From Planctomycetota bacterium (GTDB taxonomy: Bacteria; Planctomycetota; Brocadiia; JAADGH01), in the NCBI GenBank assembly GCA_013152475.1, contig JAADGH010000064.1, positions 25,330 to 60,800 on the forward strand: a stretch of DNA of 35,471 nucleotides. Direction: 5' to 3'. The position numbers and the translations under genes were made by a program. Below are positions 8,709-16,339 of the stretch, one piece after another (the stretch's first letter is position 1; every line of letters starts with the position of its first letter). A model generated the notes under the pieces. The model was given only the letters and a program-made list of their open reading frames with translations. It had not been told where the DNA came from and did no database searches.

Positions 8709-9982
8709 GTGTCGATGTCCCTAAGCTCATCCGCGTTTTTGCGAATCTTGCGCATGGCATCGAGGATCAGGTCCATGTCCTCCTGCGGACCGAGCAGGAA
8801 CTTGTGGTTGATGAGGCACGCCTCTGTGTCGTGGATGCGCTCGGCCTCCGGGCAGTGCACCTTGGTGTAGTCCATCTCTCCCTTGTAGAGCGGGCAGCGG
8901 ATCGGGCAGCCGGTCTCCCCCCACTCGCCTTCGGCGAAAATCTTGTATCGGTACAACGGCTCCGTCGGCCCGAGGCCGACCGACACCCCCTCCGCGTTCA
9001 TCGCCTTGCGGAAGACATCGCGGTGAATGCCTTCGAACTCGTCACTGAGAAACTTGAAGTGCCAGCAGAAGGGGTTCCATCGCGTCACCCGCTCGTCAAT
9101 ATCGAGACCGGACAGGCCGGGGATATCCGCCATGCCATCGGCCAGGTATCGCACGTTGCGCCAGCGCGTCTCGGCCTGCTCCGCCAGACGCGTGAGCGCG
9201 ACGATGCCGATGGCCGCTTCCCACTCGCTCAGGCGAAGTGTCGTGGCCGGCCAGGTGAACTCACGGCTCTGTGCGCCCCGGTCACGTCCGGCATGATGGT
9301 AGCGGAACGCCTTTTCATACAAGTCCTCACTGTTGGTCATCACGATGGCGCCTTCGCCGATGGCGAACACCTTGCCCGGCATGCAACTGAAGGCCGCGAT
9401 GTCCGCGTGCGAGCCGACGCCCTTGCCGCGCCACTGTCCGCCATGGGCATGGGCGCAGTCGCTCACGAGGGCGATGCCGTGCTTGCGGCATATCTCGCCC
9501 AGCGCATCGGTGTCGCAGGGCATGCCACCAAAGTCCACAGCCACCACGGCCTTTGTGCGCGGGGTGATGAGGGTCTCGACGGACTTCGGATCGATGGTGT
9601 AGTTGCGCGGGTCCACGTCGGCGAAAACCGGGACGCCGTTGCAGACCATGATGCACGAGGCCGATGCGATATAGGTGCAGGCGGGGACAATGACCTCGCA
9701 GCCGGCTTCGATCCCGATGGCGCGCAGGCATGTCTCAAGTGCCGTTGTCCCCGTGGAGACGGCCAGGGCATGCTTGCCGTCGTGGAAGTCGGCGAAGGCC
9801 CGCTCGAATTCCCAGAGCTTGCTGCCCGCGCGGTTGTAGTAGTCGTAGCCGCTGCGACCCCACTTCCGGCTTTCGAGCACTTCGATGAGCGCCTCTTTTT
9901 CCCGATCGTCGTAGACGGGCCAGGGCGATCCGATCGCACGATCGACGGCCTTCGGCCCGCCAGTGATTGCGAGTTTTCCCAT
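8705..9982 (-). CDS. DegT/DnrJ/EryC1/StrS-family PLP aminotransferase (copy 2 of 3)
   Basis: A 425-residue aminotransferase starting MGKLAITGG. The open frame extends 25 codons further upstream, but AAGGAG lies 7 bases before this ATG and the first residues align with the two paralogues, which fixes the start. The PLP lysine is K204 in SCMPGKVFAIGEGA and the cofactor aspartate is D175 in VSDCAHAHGG. The residues just before the lysine (SCMPGK) differ from the usual HxxK or QSSK, as in some scyllo-inosose-type enzymes. It lies 11 bases downstream of copy 3 and overlaps the ceramidase-like gene by 4 bases. Substrate not determined. Confidence 0.92.
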   Translation of the reverse strand: MGKLAITGGPKAVDRAIGSPWPVYDDREKEALIEVLESRKWGRSGYDYYNRAGSKLWEFERAFADFHDGKHALAVSTGTTALETCLRAIGIEAGCEVIVPACTYIASASCIMVCNGVPVFADVDPRNYTIDPKSVETLITPRTKAVVAVDFGGMPCDTDALGEICRKHGIALVSDCAHAHGGQWRGKGVGSHADIAAFSCMPGKVFAIGEGAIVMTNSEDLYEKAFRYHHAGRDRGAQSREFTWPATTLRLSEWEAAIGIVALTRLAEQAETRWRNVRYLADGMADIPGLSGLDIDERVTRWNPFCWHFKFLSDEFEGIHRDVFRKAMNAEGVSVGLGPTEPLYRYKIFAEGEWGETGCPIRCPLYKGEMDYTKVHCPEAERIHDTEACLINHKFLLGPQEDMDLILDAMRKIRKNADELRDIDT

Positions 9983-9993
9983 GTCTCTCTCCT

Positions 9994-11247
9994 TCACGCC
10001 TTCCCAGCGGGGACAGGCTTCTGGGACAAGTGTTCTGCCACCTTGCAGATGGCGCAAGCGGCATCGCGCACGTGCTGCTCTGTCCAGAACTCGTTCAGGC
10101 TGATTCGGATCATCTCCTTCAGCGCTCGCTCGGTCACGGGGCAGAGGCCCTCCGTGTATTCGATCTCATTGTCCGGGTCCCGGAACGGCGCATACCCGTA
10201 CGGAAAGTGCGAGTCGCCGTAGGTCTTCTTCTCGCGAAGGACGTCATAGAGATACACCGGCTTGGGGATGTATCCTGCGCTGCAGGGAACGCCCTCCCCG
10301 TTCAGCGCCTTCGCGAATTGATCCCGAATCGCCGCATCCACGCGGAACCAGTAGAACCAGTACGTGCACTCCCCACCGTCGCGGACCTTCGGCGGATGCA
10401 CGCCCGGCGCATCGGCGATGAGCGAGGTGAGCAGGTCGCCTCGCTCGCGACGGGTGTCGGTGATGTGGTCGAGCTTCTTCAGTTGGGCGAAAGCCACTGC
10501 GGCCTGGAGCTCGGTCACGCGATAGTTCGGCGCGAGGAAGAGATGGTCCCTTCGATCTCCCGAGCGCGGCCAGGCCTTATCGGAGAAGAGCTGCGCGCGC
10601 TCGCCGAGGGCGTCGTCGTTTGTCAGCGTTACCCCCGCGTCGCCGCAGGAGATGTGCTTGTATTCGTTCAGGCTGAAGCAGCCGACATCGCCCATCGTGC
10701 CGACCTTCTCGCCCTTGAATTTCGCGTTGAAGGACTGAGCGCAGTCTTCCACCAGGGCAAGGTTATGCCGCTTCGCAATGTCCCTCATTCCGTCCATGTC
10801 GCACGTATTGCCTGCAAGCTGAACGGGCAGGATGACCTTCGTCCGGCTGGTGACGCGCTTCTCGACGTCCGCCGGGTCCATGCACAACGTGTCGGGGTCG
10901 AGGTCGGCAAAGATGGGCACGGCGTTCTGGGCCAGGATCGGATAGATGGTTCCCATGTCGGTGATCGGCGCGGTGATGACTTCATCGCCGGGGTTCAGGT
11001 CGAGGGCGCCGAGCGCCACGTGGATGGCCGCCGTGCCCGACGCGACCATGACGCCGTGCTTCATGCCCATGTAGTCGGCGAAGGCGCGGCCGAATTCTTT
11101 CACCTTCGTCCCGACGTTGCAGTTGAGCTTCTGCGAGCGGATGACTTCGGTGAGGAGAGCGATTTCCTCATCGCCGTACCGCTCGCCCGTCGGCGCGATC
11201 CGCTCCGCGCAGATGGGTTGTCCGCCGTCGATTGCCAGACGCTCCAT
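9994..11247 (-). CDS. DegT/DnrJ/EryC1/StrS-family PLP aminotransferase (copy 3 of 3)
   Basis: A 417-residue aminotransferase that opens the metabolic operon. It begins LAIDGG, with the PLP lysine K197 in SLNEYKHISCGDAG and the cofactor aspartate D168 in VEDCAQSF. The SLNEYKHI/CGDAG region differs from copies 1 and 2 (GEGG), so the three are not recent duplicates. AAGGAG lies 7 bases before the ATG. A gap of 110 bases separates it from the AraC gene upstream and holds a 9-bp inverted repeat (11263 and 11320) with a possible -10 between the arms, which could be a regulated promoter. Confidence 0.92.
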   Translation of the reverse strand: MERLAIDGGQPICAERIAPTGERYGDEEIALLTEVIRSQKLNCNVGTKVKEFGRAFADYMGMKHGVMVASGTAAIHVALGALDLNPGDEVITAPITDMGTIYPILAQNAVPIFADLDPDTLCMDPADVEKRVTSRTKVILPVQLAGNTCDMDGMRDIAKRHNLALVEDCAQSFNAKFKGEKVGTMGDVGCFSLNEYKHISCGDAGVTLTNDDALGERAQLFSDKAWPRSGDRRDHLFLAPNYRVTELQAAVAFAQLKKLDHITDTRRERGDLLTSLIADAPGVHPPKVRDGGECTYWFYWFRVDAAIRDQFAKALNGEGVPCSAGYIPKPVYLYDVLREKKTYGDSHFPYGYAPFRDPDNEIEYTEGLCPVTERALKEMIRISLNEFWTEQHVRDAACAICKVAEHLSQKPVPAGKA

Positions 11248-11262
11248 TATTCACTCCTTTGC

Positions 11263-11328
11263 ACACCTTTGAATTCCGAGGTCCAAAACATTGGGCGCAA
11301 TTCTATCCCATGGCGGGACCAAAGGTGT
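11263..11328. promoter_or_regulatory. Candidate operator: 9-bp inverted repeat in front of the metabolic operon
   Basis: ACACCTTTG at 11263-11271 and its exact reverse complement at 11320-11328 flank a TAGAAT hexamer read on the minus strand (11305-11300). The site lies between the AraC gene and the first aminotransferase gene. No good -35 is visible, as expected for an activator-dependent promoter. AraC proteins often use direct rather than inverted repeats, so this remains a candidate. Confidence 0.3.
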
Positions 11329-11357
11329 CGCGGGCCCCACGCTCCGTGTCGCATATC

Positions 11358-12230
11358 TTACGGTTTTTCTTCGTGCCGCACAATGGACTGATAGCGGATC
11401 GGGGTGGTTCCGACAAACTCCCGAAAGGCGCGATGGAACTGCGACCGGCTGCCGAACCCCACCTCACAGGCGACCTGTGTGGCGTTCATGTCGGTCTGCG
11501 CCAGCAGCTCGCACGCCTGCTGCACCCGCTCCTGCGACAGCCAGTGGCAGGGACTCATGCCGGTGACATGGTTGAAGAGGACGGTGAGCTGCGTTGCGCT
11601 GTAGCCGCTCCGCCGGACCAGCTCGTCGAGGGTCCACAACTCATCGAGCGACTGGCGAACCTCGTTGCAAAGATCCTCGATGGTCTCGCGAGCGACCGGA
11701 CTGACCACCTCCGGCTCCCGCTCGCCTGCCGTCTTCGCGCTGCGCGCCAGATCGAGAAGCAACTGCGCGAGGAGGGCCGTGCACATGGCACGCTTCGTCG
11801 CGTCCTTGCCGAAGGCCTCCTGTTGGATGCGCTCGAACACATAGACCATCGTCGGCCGCTGTGACCGCGAAATAGAAAACGTGACAGGGAATTGCGTGCC
11901 GCCCACAGCTATGCCCTTCTTGCTGCAGCGCACGCGAACGGGCATGGCACCGAGAAGCGTCTCGCGGAACATGACCGTGTGCCGCTCACCACTCCAGGCG
12001 AGGCACTCGTGGCAGTCGTCGGGACGAATGATCACGACGTCACCGGCGGCCAGGTGGAAGGGCCGACCGGCCACGTGGTAGTCGGCTTCGCCCTTGTCCA
12101 CGTATCCAATCTCCCAGTCGGCGTCTGTGTGGCGGTGGCGCTTGGTCGGCCGTCCCGGCAGAGAGCGGTTGGCCGCAATGGGCACATCCGCATCGGGATA
12201 GGCCACGGGGACTCCTGGGCATGGAACCAT
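11358..12230 (-). CDS. AraC-family transcriptional regulator with cupin sensor domain
   Basis: A 290-residue regulator. The N-terminal part (about 30-75) is a cupin-type ligand pocket with HRHTDADWEIGYVDKGE and the FHLAAGDVVIIRPDDCHE turn. The C-terminal part has two helix-turn-helix units, about residues 200-221 (LDELVRRSGYSATQLTVLF) and 249-271 (VACEVGFGSRSQFHRAFR), the classic AraC signature. It should sense a small sugar-like ligand and control the ABC importer genes upstream and the metabolic operon downstream. AGGAG lies 7 bases before the ATG, and an extended -10 suggests its own promoter. Placement between transporter and enzymes strongly supports local control. Confidence 0.92.
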   Translation of the reverse strand: MVPCPGVPVAYPDADVPIAANRSLPGRPTKRHRHTDADWEIGYVDKGEADYHVAGRPFHLAAGDVVIIRPDDCHECLAWSGERHTVMFRETLLGAMPVRVRCSKKGIAVGGTQFPVTFSISRSQRPTMVYVFERIQQEAFGKDATKRAMCTALLAQLLLDLARSAKTAGEREPEVVSPVARETIEDLCNEVRQSLDELWTLDELVRRSGYSATQLTVLFNHVTGMSPCHWLSQERVQQACELLAQTDMNATQVACEVGFGSRSQFHRAFREFVGTTPIRYQSIVRHEEKP

Positions 12231-12269
12231 CGGTCAACTCCTCATCGGCAGAGCATGAGAACGGAGGAC

Positions 12270-12278
12270 ATTCTACCA
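12270..12278 (-). promoter_or_regulatory. Extended -10 promoter candidate for the AraC gene
   Basis: TGGTAGAAT, read on the minus strand, is an extended -10 (TGnTAGAAT) about 40 bases before the AraC start codon. No convincing -35 is present, which extended -10 promoters can tolerate. It would leave a leader of roughly 33 bases that includes the AGGAG ribosome site. Confidence 0.35.
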
Positions 12279-12294
12279 CGCAAGGCATGGAAAG

Positions 12295-12310
12295 TGGGAA
12301 GGGATTCCCA
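12295..12310 (-). terminator. Weak hairpin after the second permease gene
   Basis: A perfect 6-bp stem (TGGGAA/TTCCCA) with a 4-base loop lies 18 bases beyond the stop of the permease gene. On the minus strand it is followed only by CTTTCC rather than a clean T run, so termination would be partial at best. It may separate transporter and AraC transcripts or simply slow read-through. Confidence 0.2.
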
Positions 12311-12327
12311 TCCTACCCCCTGTCACT

Positions 12328-13197
12328 TCATCCCTTGACCGCGCCGAGCTGGATTCCCTTCACCAATTGTTTTTGAAGCAGTACGAAGAGGATGATCATG
12401 GGCACGACGGACATGGTGATGGCGGCCATGAGGAGATTGGTCTGCTGGCCCTGGCTGGAGTCGAAGAAGAGCAGGCCGATGGGCAGCGTGTAGCGGTGCG
12501 TGCTCTTGAGCATGACCAGCGGCCAGAAGAAGCTGTGGTAGTTGCCGATGAAGGTGAAGATGGTCAGCGTGATCAACCCCGGTCGCGAGAGGGGCAGGAT
12601 GACATCCCAGAACAACTGCCACTTGCTCGCGCCGTCGATCTCGGCCGCCTCGTCGAGGGAGGTGGGGATGGTGAGCATGAACTGTCGCAACAGAAAGGTC
12701 CCGAAGGCGCTGAACGCCGCGGGGATGATGAGGCCGAGATACGAGTCCACAAGCCCGAGCTTGATCATGATCTGATAGTTCGGAATCATCATGATGAGCC
12801 CCGGCAGCATCATCGTGCCGAGGTAGAGCAGGAAGACCTTGTCCCGCCCCTTCCACTGGAGGCGCGAGAAGCTGAACGCCGCCATGGCGCTGGTAAAGAC
12901 CTGGAGGAACGTCACGCACGCGGCGACAAAGATGCTGTTGATGTACCAGCGTCCGAACTGGATGTTCTCGACCCGGAACACGTCGGGGTAGTTTCCCCAC
13001 TGACACGTCTCCGGCAGCCAGCTTTCGAGGCCGCACTCGGCCAGCGTCTTCAGGCTGGTCAGGACCATCCACACGAAGGGCATCACGAGGGTCAGGCTCA
13101 GCGCGGCGAGGACGAGGTGGAGGAACGTCGTCTTGCCGACGCGTTTCCAGACCGCCGCCCGGGATGTCCGCCGCATTGTTGAGCTACTCGTTGACAT
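12328..13197 (-). CDS. Carbohydrate ABC transporter permease, MalG/UgpE type
   Basis: A 289-residue inner-membrane permease, normal length for the MalG-type subunit of CUT1 sugar importers. A hydrophobic segment follows the basic N-terminus (LHLVLAALSLTLVMPFVWMVLTSLK), and the cytoplasmic EAA loop that docks the ATPase is clear (EAAEIDGASKWQLFWDVILPL). The protein ends with IQLGAVKG, typical of this subunit (GAVKG tail). The ATG at 13197 is preferred; an in-frame TTG lies 12 bases earlier, and the start overlaps the end of the first permease gene by 14 bases. No ATPase gene accompanies the system, so a shared MsmK/UgpC-type ATPase from elsewhere is expected. Confidence 0.93.
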   Translation of the reverse strand: MSTSSSTMRRTSRAAVWKRVGKTTFLHLVLAALSLTLVMPFVWMVLTSLKTLAECGLESWLPETCQWGNYPDVFRVENIQFGRWYINSIFVAACVTFLQVFTSAMAAFSFSRLQWKGRDKVFLLYLGTMMLPGLIMMIPNYQIMIKLGLVDSYLGLIIPAAFSAFGTFLLRQFMLTIPTSLDEAAEIDGASKWQLFWDVILPLSRPGLITLTIFTFIGNYHSFFWPLVMLKSTHRYTLPIGLLFFDSSQGQQTNLLMAAITMSVVPMIILFVLLQKQLVKGIQLGAVKG

Positions 13198-14668
13198 AGC
13201 GATTGCCAAACTTCCAGTTGAACAGAGTCACCGCAAAGACCAAGGCAAAGAGCGCCCACGCTATGGCCGAGGCATAGCCCAGCCTGCCGGTTTCGAAGCC
13301 CTCGGTATAGACATAGTAGCTTAATGTGGTCGTGGCGCCGGCCGGGCCGCCGCGGGTCATGGTGCGGGCCATCTCGAACCCGCCCTGCAATCCCCCGATG
13401 ACAGACATGATAAAGATAAAAAACGTGACCGGCGCGAGCTGCGGCCAAGTGACATGCCAGAACCGCTGCAGGCGCGATGCGCCGTCGATGTCGGCCGCTT
13501 CGTAAAGCTCTGTGGGGATGTTGGACAGGCCGGCCAGGTAGAGCAGCATGTTGTTCGATCCCACCGCCGCCCAGAGGCCCATAATCATGAGCGACGGCTT
13601 CGCCCAGTGATACTGCGTCAGCCACTCCGGCGGGGCAAGCCCCTTCCTGCTCATCGCCGGCAGGTGGTACAGCACGTCGCCCAGGCCTAGCAGGGCGAAC
13701 TGCACGGTCATGAGGATGCCGCAGAGAATGAGCGCGCGGCCGAGGCCCTCGTCGGCGACACACCCGTGCTCTCGATATTTCGCTAATGTGTAAATTAGTA
13801 TCATCGCTGTCACCAAGGAGGCCGCCACCACCGGCCAGGACGCCATCGGGTTCGCGCCCCACCACGGCATGAAACCGGCAGGCAGGCAGAGCAGCACGCC
13901 GCCGAGGACGACGCCAATCCATCCCATCTCGCCATCGCGCCACGAGATGCGCATGTGGCGCAGGCCGAACAGGATGCACATGACCATCAACGCGGCGCAG
14001 AGCCATGCCCCGGCCTGCACCAACCCGGACGGCGCGGCATTTACGGCGCCGCCGATCCCGGACAGCACGGGCCGCAGGGCGTTGTTGATCGGACCGGTGA
14101 GGGGGTTATAGAGCTTTTTCCACAGCAGGAACGTGGCCACGCCGGCGGTGAAGTGGGGGAAGTAGAACAGCGTGCGATAGACCGTCCGCCCGCCGAGGGC
14201 GCCGCTTACGAGAATGAGCGACGCCACACCGCAGAGCAGGAGGGTCATGGCGGTCGTCGGGCTGCCCAGCACGACCAGGACGCCCAGGCCGACCACCAGC
14301 CCGACGCAGGCGATCACTCGCGCCCAGACCTGCCCGTGTCCGCCTCGAAGGTCCTGGCTGAGGAGGATCGCGGCGAAGAGGCTCCCCGCCACGCCGAAGG
14401 GGATGCCCATCATGAAGAACAGGGTGTTGCCCAGATACTTGAAGAAATCCGGCTCGGTCAACAGTCGGACGAAATTCTCAAACCCCACAAAGCGAACCGG
14501 ATCCTCCTTGAACATGTTGTGCAGGCGCAGGTCCCAGTTGGTGAACGCCATGATCAGGCTGAACACCAGCGGAAACAATGTGAATACGAGGAAGCCGAAG
14601 AGGTTCGGAAGAATGAACGCCAGGCCGGTTGCAAGCTGTCGGGTTTCCTTGCGAGTCGATCCCATCAT
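13184..14668 (-). CDS. Enlarged carbohydrate ABC transporter permease, MalF/UgpA type
   Basis: A 494-residue permease, about 190 residues longer than the usual 290-310 of UgpA-type subunits. The normal core is present: first membrane segment (LAFILPNLFGFLVFTLFPLVFSL in pieces), the RTVYRTLFYFPHFTAGVATFLLWKK region split by insertion, and the EAA loop EAADIDGASRLQRFWHV. Two hydrophobic blocks are inserted. One of about 45 residues precedes GGRTVYRTLFYFP. One of about 150 residues, after NPLTGPINNAL, carries several extra membrane helices. The start is the ATG at 14668, sharing one base with the binding-protein stop (TAATG). The substrate is probably a sugar or sugar derivative. The extra helices may be lineage-specific, or they may bring an additional membrane domain to the complex. 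Confidence 0.9.
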   Translation of the reverse strand: MMGSTRKETRQLATGLAFILPNLFGFLVFTLFPLVFSLIMAFTNWDLRLHNMFKEDPVRFVGFENFVRLLTEPDFFKYLGNTLFFMMGIPFGVAGSLFAAILLSQDLRGGHGQVWARVIACVGLVVGLGVLVVLGSPTTAMTLLLCGVASLILVSGALGGRTVYRTLFYFPHFTAGVATFLLWKKLYNPLTGPINNALRPVLSGIGGAVNAAPSGLVQAGAWLCAALMVMCILFGLRHMRISWRDGEMGWIGVVLGGVLLCLPAGFMPWWGANPMASWPVVAASLVTAMILIYTLAKYREHGCVADEGLGRALILCGILMTVQFALLGLGDVLYHLPAMSRKGLAPPEWLTQYHWAKPSLMIMGLWAAVGSNNMLLYLAGLSNIPTELYEAADIDGASRLQRFWHVTWPQLAPVTFFIFIMSVIGGLQGGFEMARTMTRGGPAGATTTLSYYVYTEGFETGRLGYASAIAWALFALVFAVTLFNWKFGNRYVNE

Positions 14669-16317
14669 TAACCGCCGTTGGCAGAGGATGCCGCCTCTGC
14701 CCAACCTTTTTTGAGGTAATAGGTTCTATGGAACGGATTTTTGATCCAGTCCAGGGGGATTTTCTTTCCTTCGCGGCGATGCCGGTCGATCTTCTCCTGA
14801 AGCGCAAGAAGATCGTCGTACTTCTTCTGAAGCCGGGGGCTTTCTCGCAGCGTCCGTTGGATTTCCTCGTTGATCCGTTCGGCGCAGCGATCGGCGGCTT
14901 CCTGCGGCGTGGCGCGGTCGTTCATGACCTCCTCCTCGGCCATATTGTCGTAGCGCTCCACGGTGACCGGCAGGACGAATGGGCTGAAACTCTGGACGAT
15001 GGCGATGTCCTTCGCTGCCTTCGCATAGGCCTCGTGGCATCCCCATTCATTGGGATGCTTCGGCGGATGGCGGAACAGTTCGTTATCGGTGTATTTCGGA
15101 TTAGGCGGCAGGCCGTCGCCGTCCCGCACGATCTGCATGTTGTAGTCCGCGCTGGCCATGAAGGCCAGGAAGAGCTCGGCATACTTGCGATGGGGCGATG
15201 CGCGGTAGACCGTCGACTGCCCCCCGCTCAGGATCGTGTTCGGCAGGCCGGCATGGGGCGGCTCGACGACGGCCAACGGCATGGCCCCGAATTTTCGGAA
15301 CAGCATCAGCGCCCAGCGCCCGCTGGCGAAGAGGGCGTATCGCCCGCTCTTGAACAACTGGAACGACTGCCCGCCCCAGCCGCCCTCCGTGTCGAAGCTG
15401 GCCTTGTCGGCCGCGCTGGGGAGGAGGTGGTCCTTGTAGGTCCACCGGTATATGAGTTCCATCGTTCTTGCGTTGCGGGGGTCGTCGAGGGTGCAGCGCG
15501 TCAGCGTCTCGTTAAACATAGACAGCCCCATGCTTCGGCGGAGCTCGATCTTGCACGCACGGTCGGCGAAGAACACCATTCGCCGCTCTCCCGACCCATT
15601 GGCCGCATCGACGAATGCCTTGCCTCGGCGTTCGAACTCCTCGATCGTCCAGCGCGATGGCGGCAGGGGCTGGCCGACCTTCTCAAAGGTCTCCTTGTTT
15701 ACCCAGTACATCACCTGGGCGGGGTTGCGGGGGAAGGCGTACTGCCGTCCATCCACGAAGAGCGCCGGCGCCAGGGCCTTGTAGGTCTGGTCCGGGCCGA
15801 AGCCCAGACGCTTGGCGCTCTCGGTCACATCGGCCAGCATGCCCGCGGCCGCGAGATACTGCATCTGCTTGCCGCCGCTGTAGGCCTCGATCACGTCGCC
15901 GGCGACGCCGGAGACGCCCTGGACGAGTTTCTTGTTCATGTCGTTGCTCGCGGCGTCCAAGCGCATCTCCACAGCGGGCACACGTACGGTGATCGGCAGG
16001 TCGGTTGCGGATGGGGTCTCGGCCCAGACTTTTGGCCCATCGGCGTTGCCTTTTTCAATGGCTTCGATCAGGGCGGGGGACCAGTTGCGCCGGCGGAAGG
16101 ATCGCAGTTCGTCCATGGTTCGAAGCGTGTACTCCTTGCCATAGCCCTTCTTTATCAGCCAGCGATGAAAGAGGGCGATCTGCTCGCCCCGCGCGGGCGC
16201 AGGGTCGATAACCCAATAGATGACCGGCACCTCGTTTTGCACCTCCGGTGCGGTGAGGTGAATGGCCGCCCCCGCCAGGAGCAGGGCAATGCCACACGCA
16301 AGAAACACATACTTCAT
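14668..16317 (-). CDS. ABC transporter extracellular solute-binding protein, family 1 type
   Basis: A 549-residue exported binding protein, longer than the common 420-450. Residues 1 to about 20 are a hydrophobic export signal without a lipobox cysteine, so it may stay anchored or be released by signal peptidase. The two-lobed family 1 pattern is visible, with YSGGKQMQYLAAAGMLADVTE, YAFPRNPAQVMYWVNKETFEKVGQPLPPS in pieces, and the late ASPHRKYAELFLAFMAS block. It captures a sugar-like ligand and delivers it to the permeases encoded directly downstream. AAGGA lies about 8 bases before the ATG. It starts 22 bases after the calcium-loop membrane protein, so both are probably on one transcript. 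Confidence 0.9.
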   Translation of the reverse strand: MKYVFLACGIALLLAGAAIHLTAPEVQNEVPVIYWVIDPAPARGEQIALFHRWLIKKGYGKEYTLRTMDELRSFRRRNWSPALIEAIEKGNADGPKVWAETPSATDLPITVRVPAVEMRLDAASNDMNKKLVQGVSGVAGDVIEAYSGGKQMQYLAAAGMLADVTESAKRLGFGPDQTYKALAPALFVDGRQYAFPRNPAQVMYWVNKETFEKVGQPLPPSRWTIEEFERRGKAFVDAANGSGERRMVFFADRACKIELRRSMGLSMFNETLTRCTLDDPRNARTMELIYRWTYKDHLLPSAADKASFDTEGGWGGQSFQLFKSGRYALFASGRWALMLFRKFGAMPLAVVEPPHAGLPNTILSGGQSTVYRASPHRKYAELFLAFMASADYNMQIVRDGDGLPPNPKYTDNELFRHPPKHPNEWGCHEAYAKAAKDIAIVQSFSPFVLPVTVERYDNMAEEEVMNDRATPQEAADRCAERINEEIQRTLRESPRLQKKYDDLLALQEKIDRHRREGKKIPLDWIKNPFHRTYYLKKGWAEAASSANGG

Positions 16318-16339
16318 CCTCGGGTCCTTTCGGACGGGG

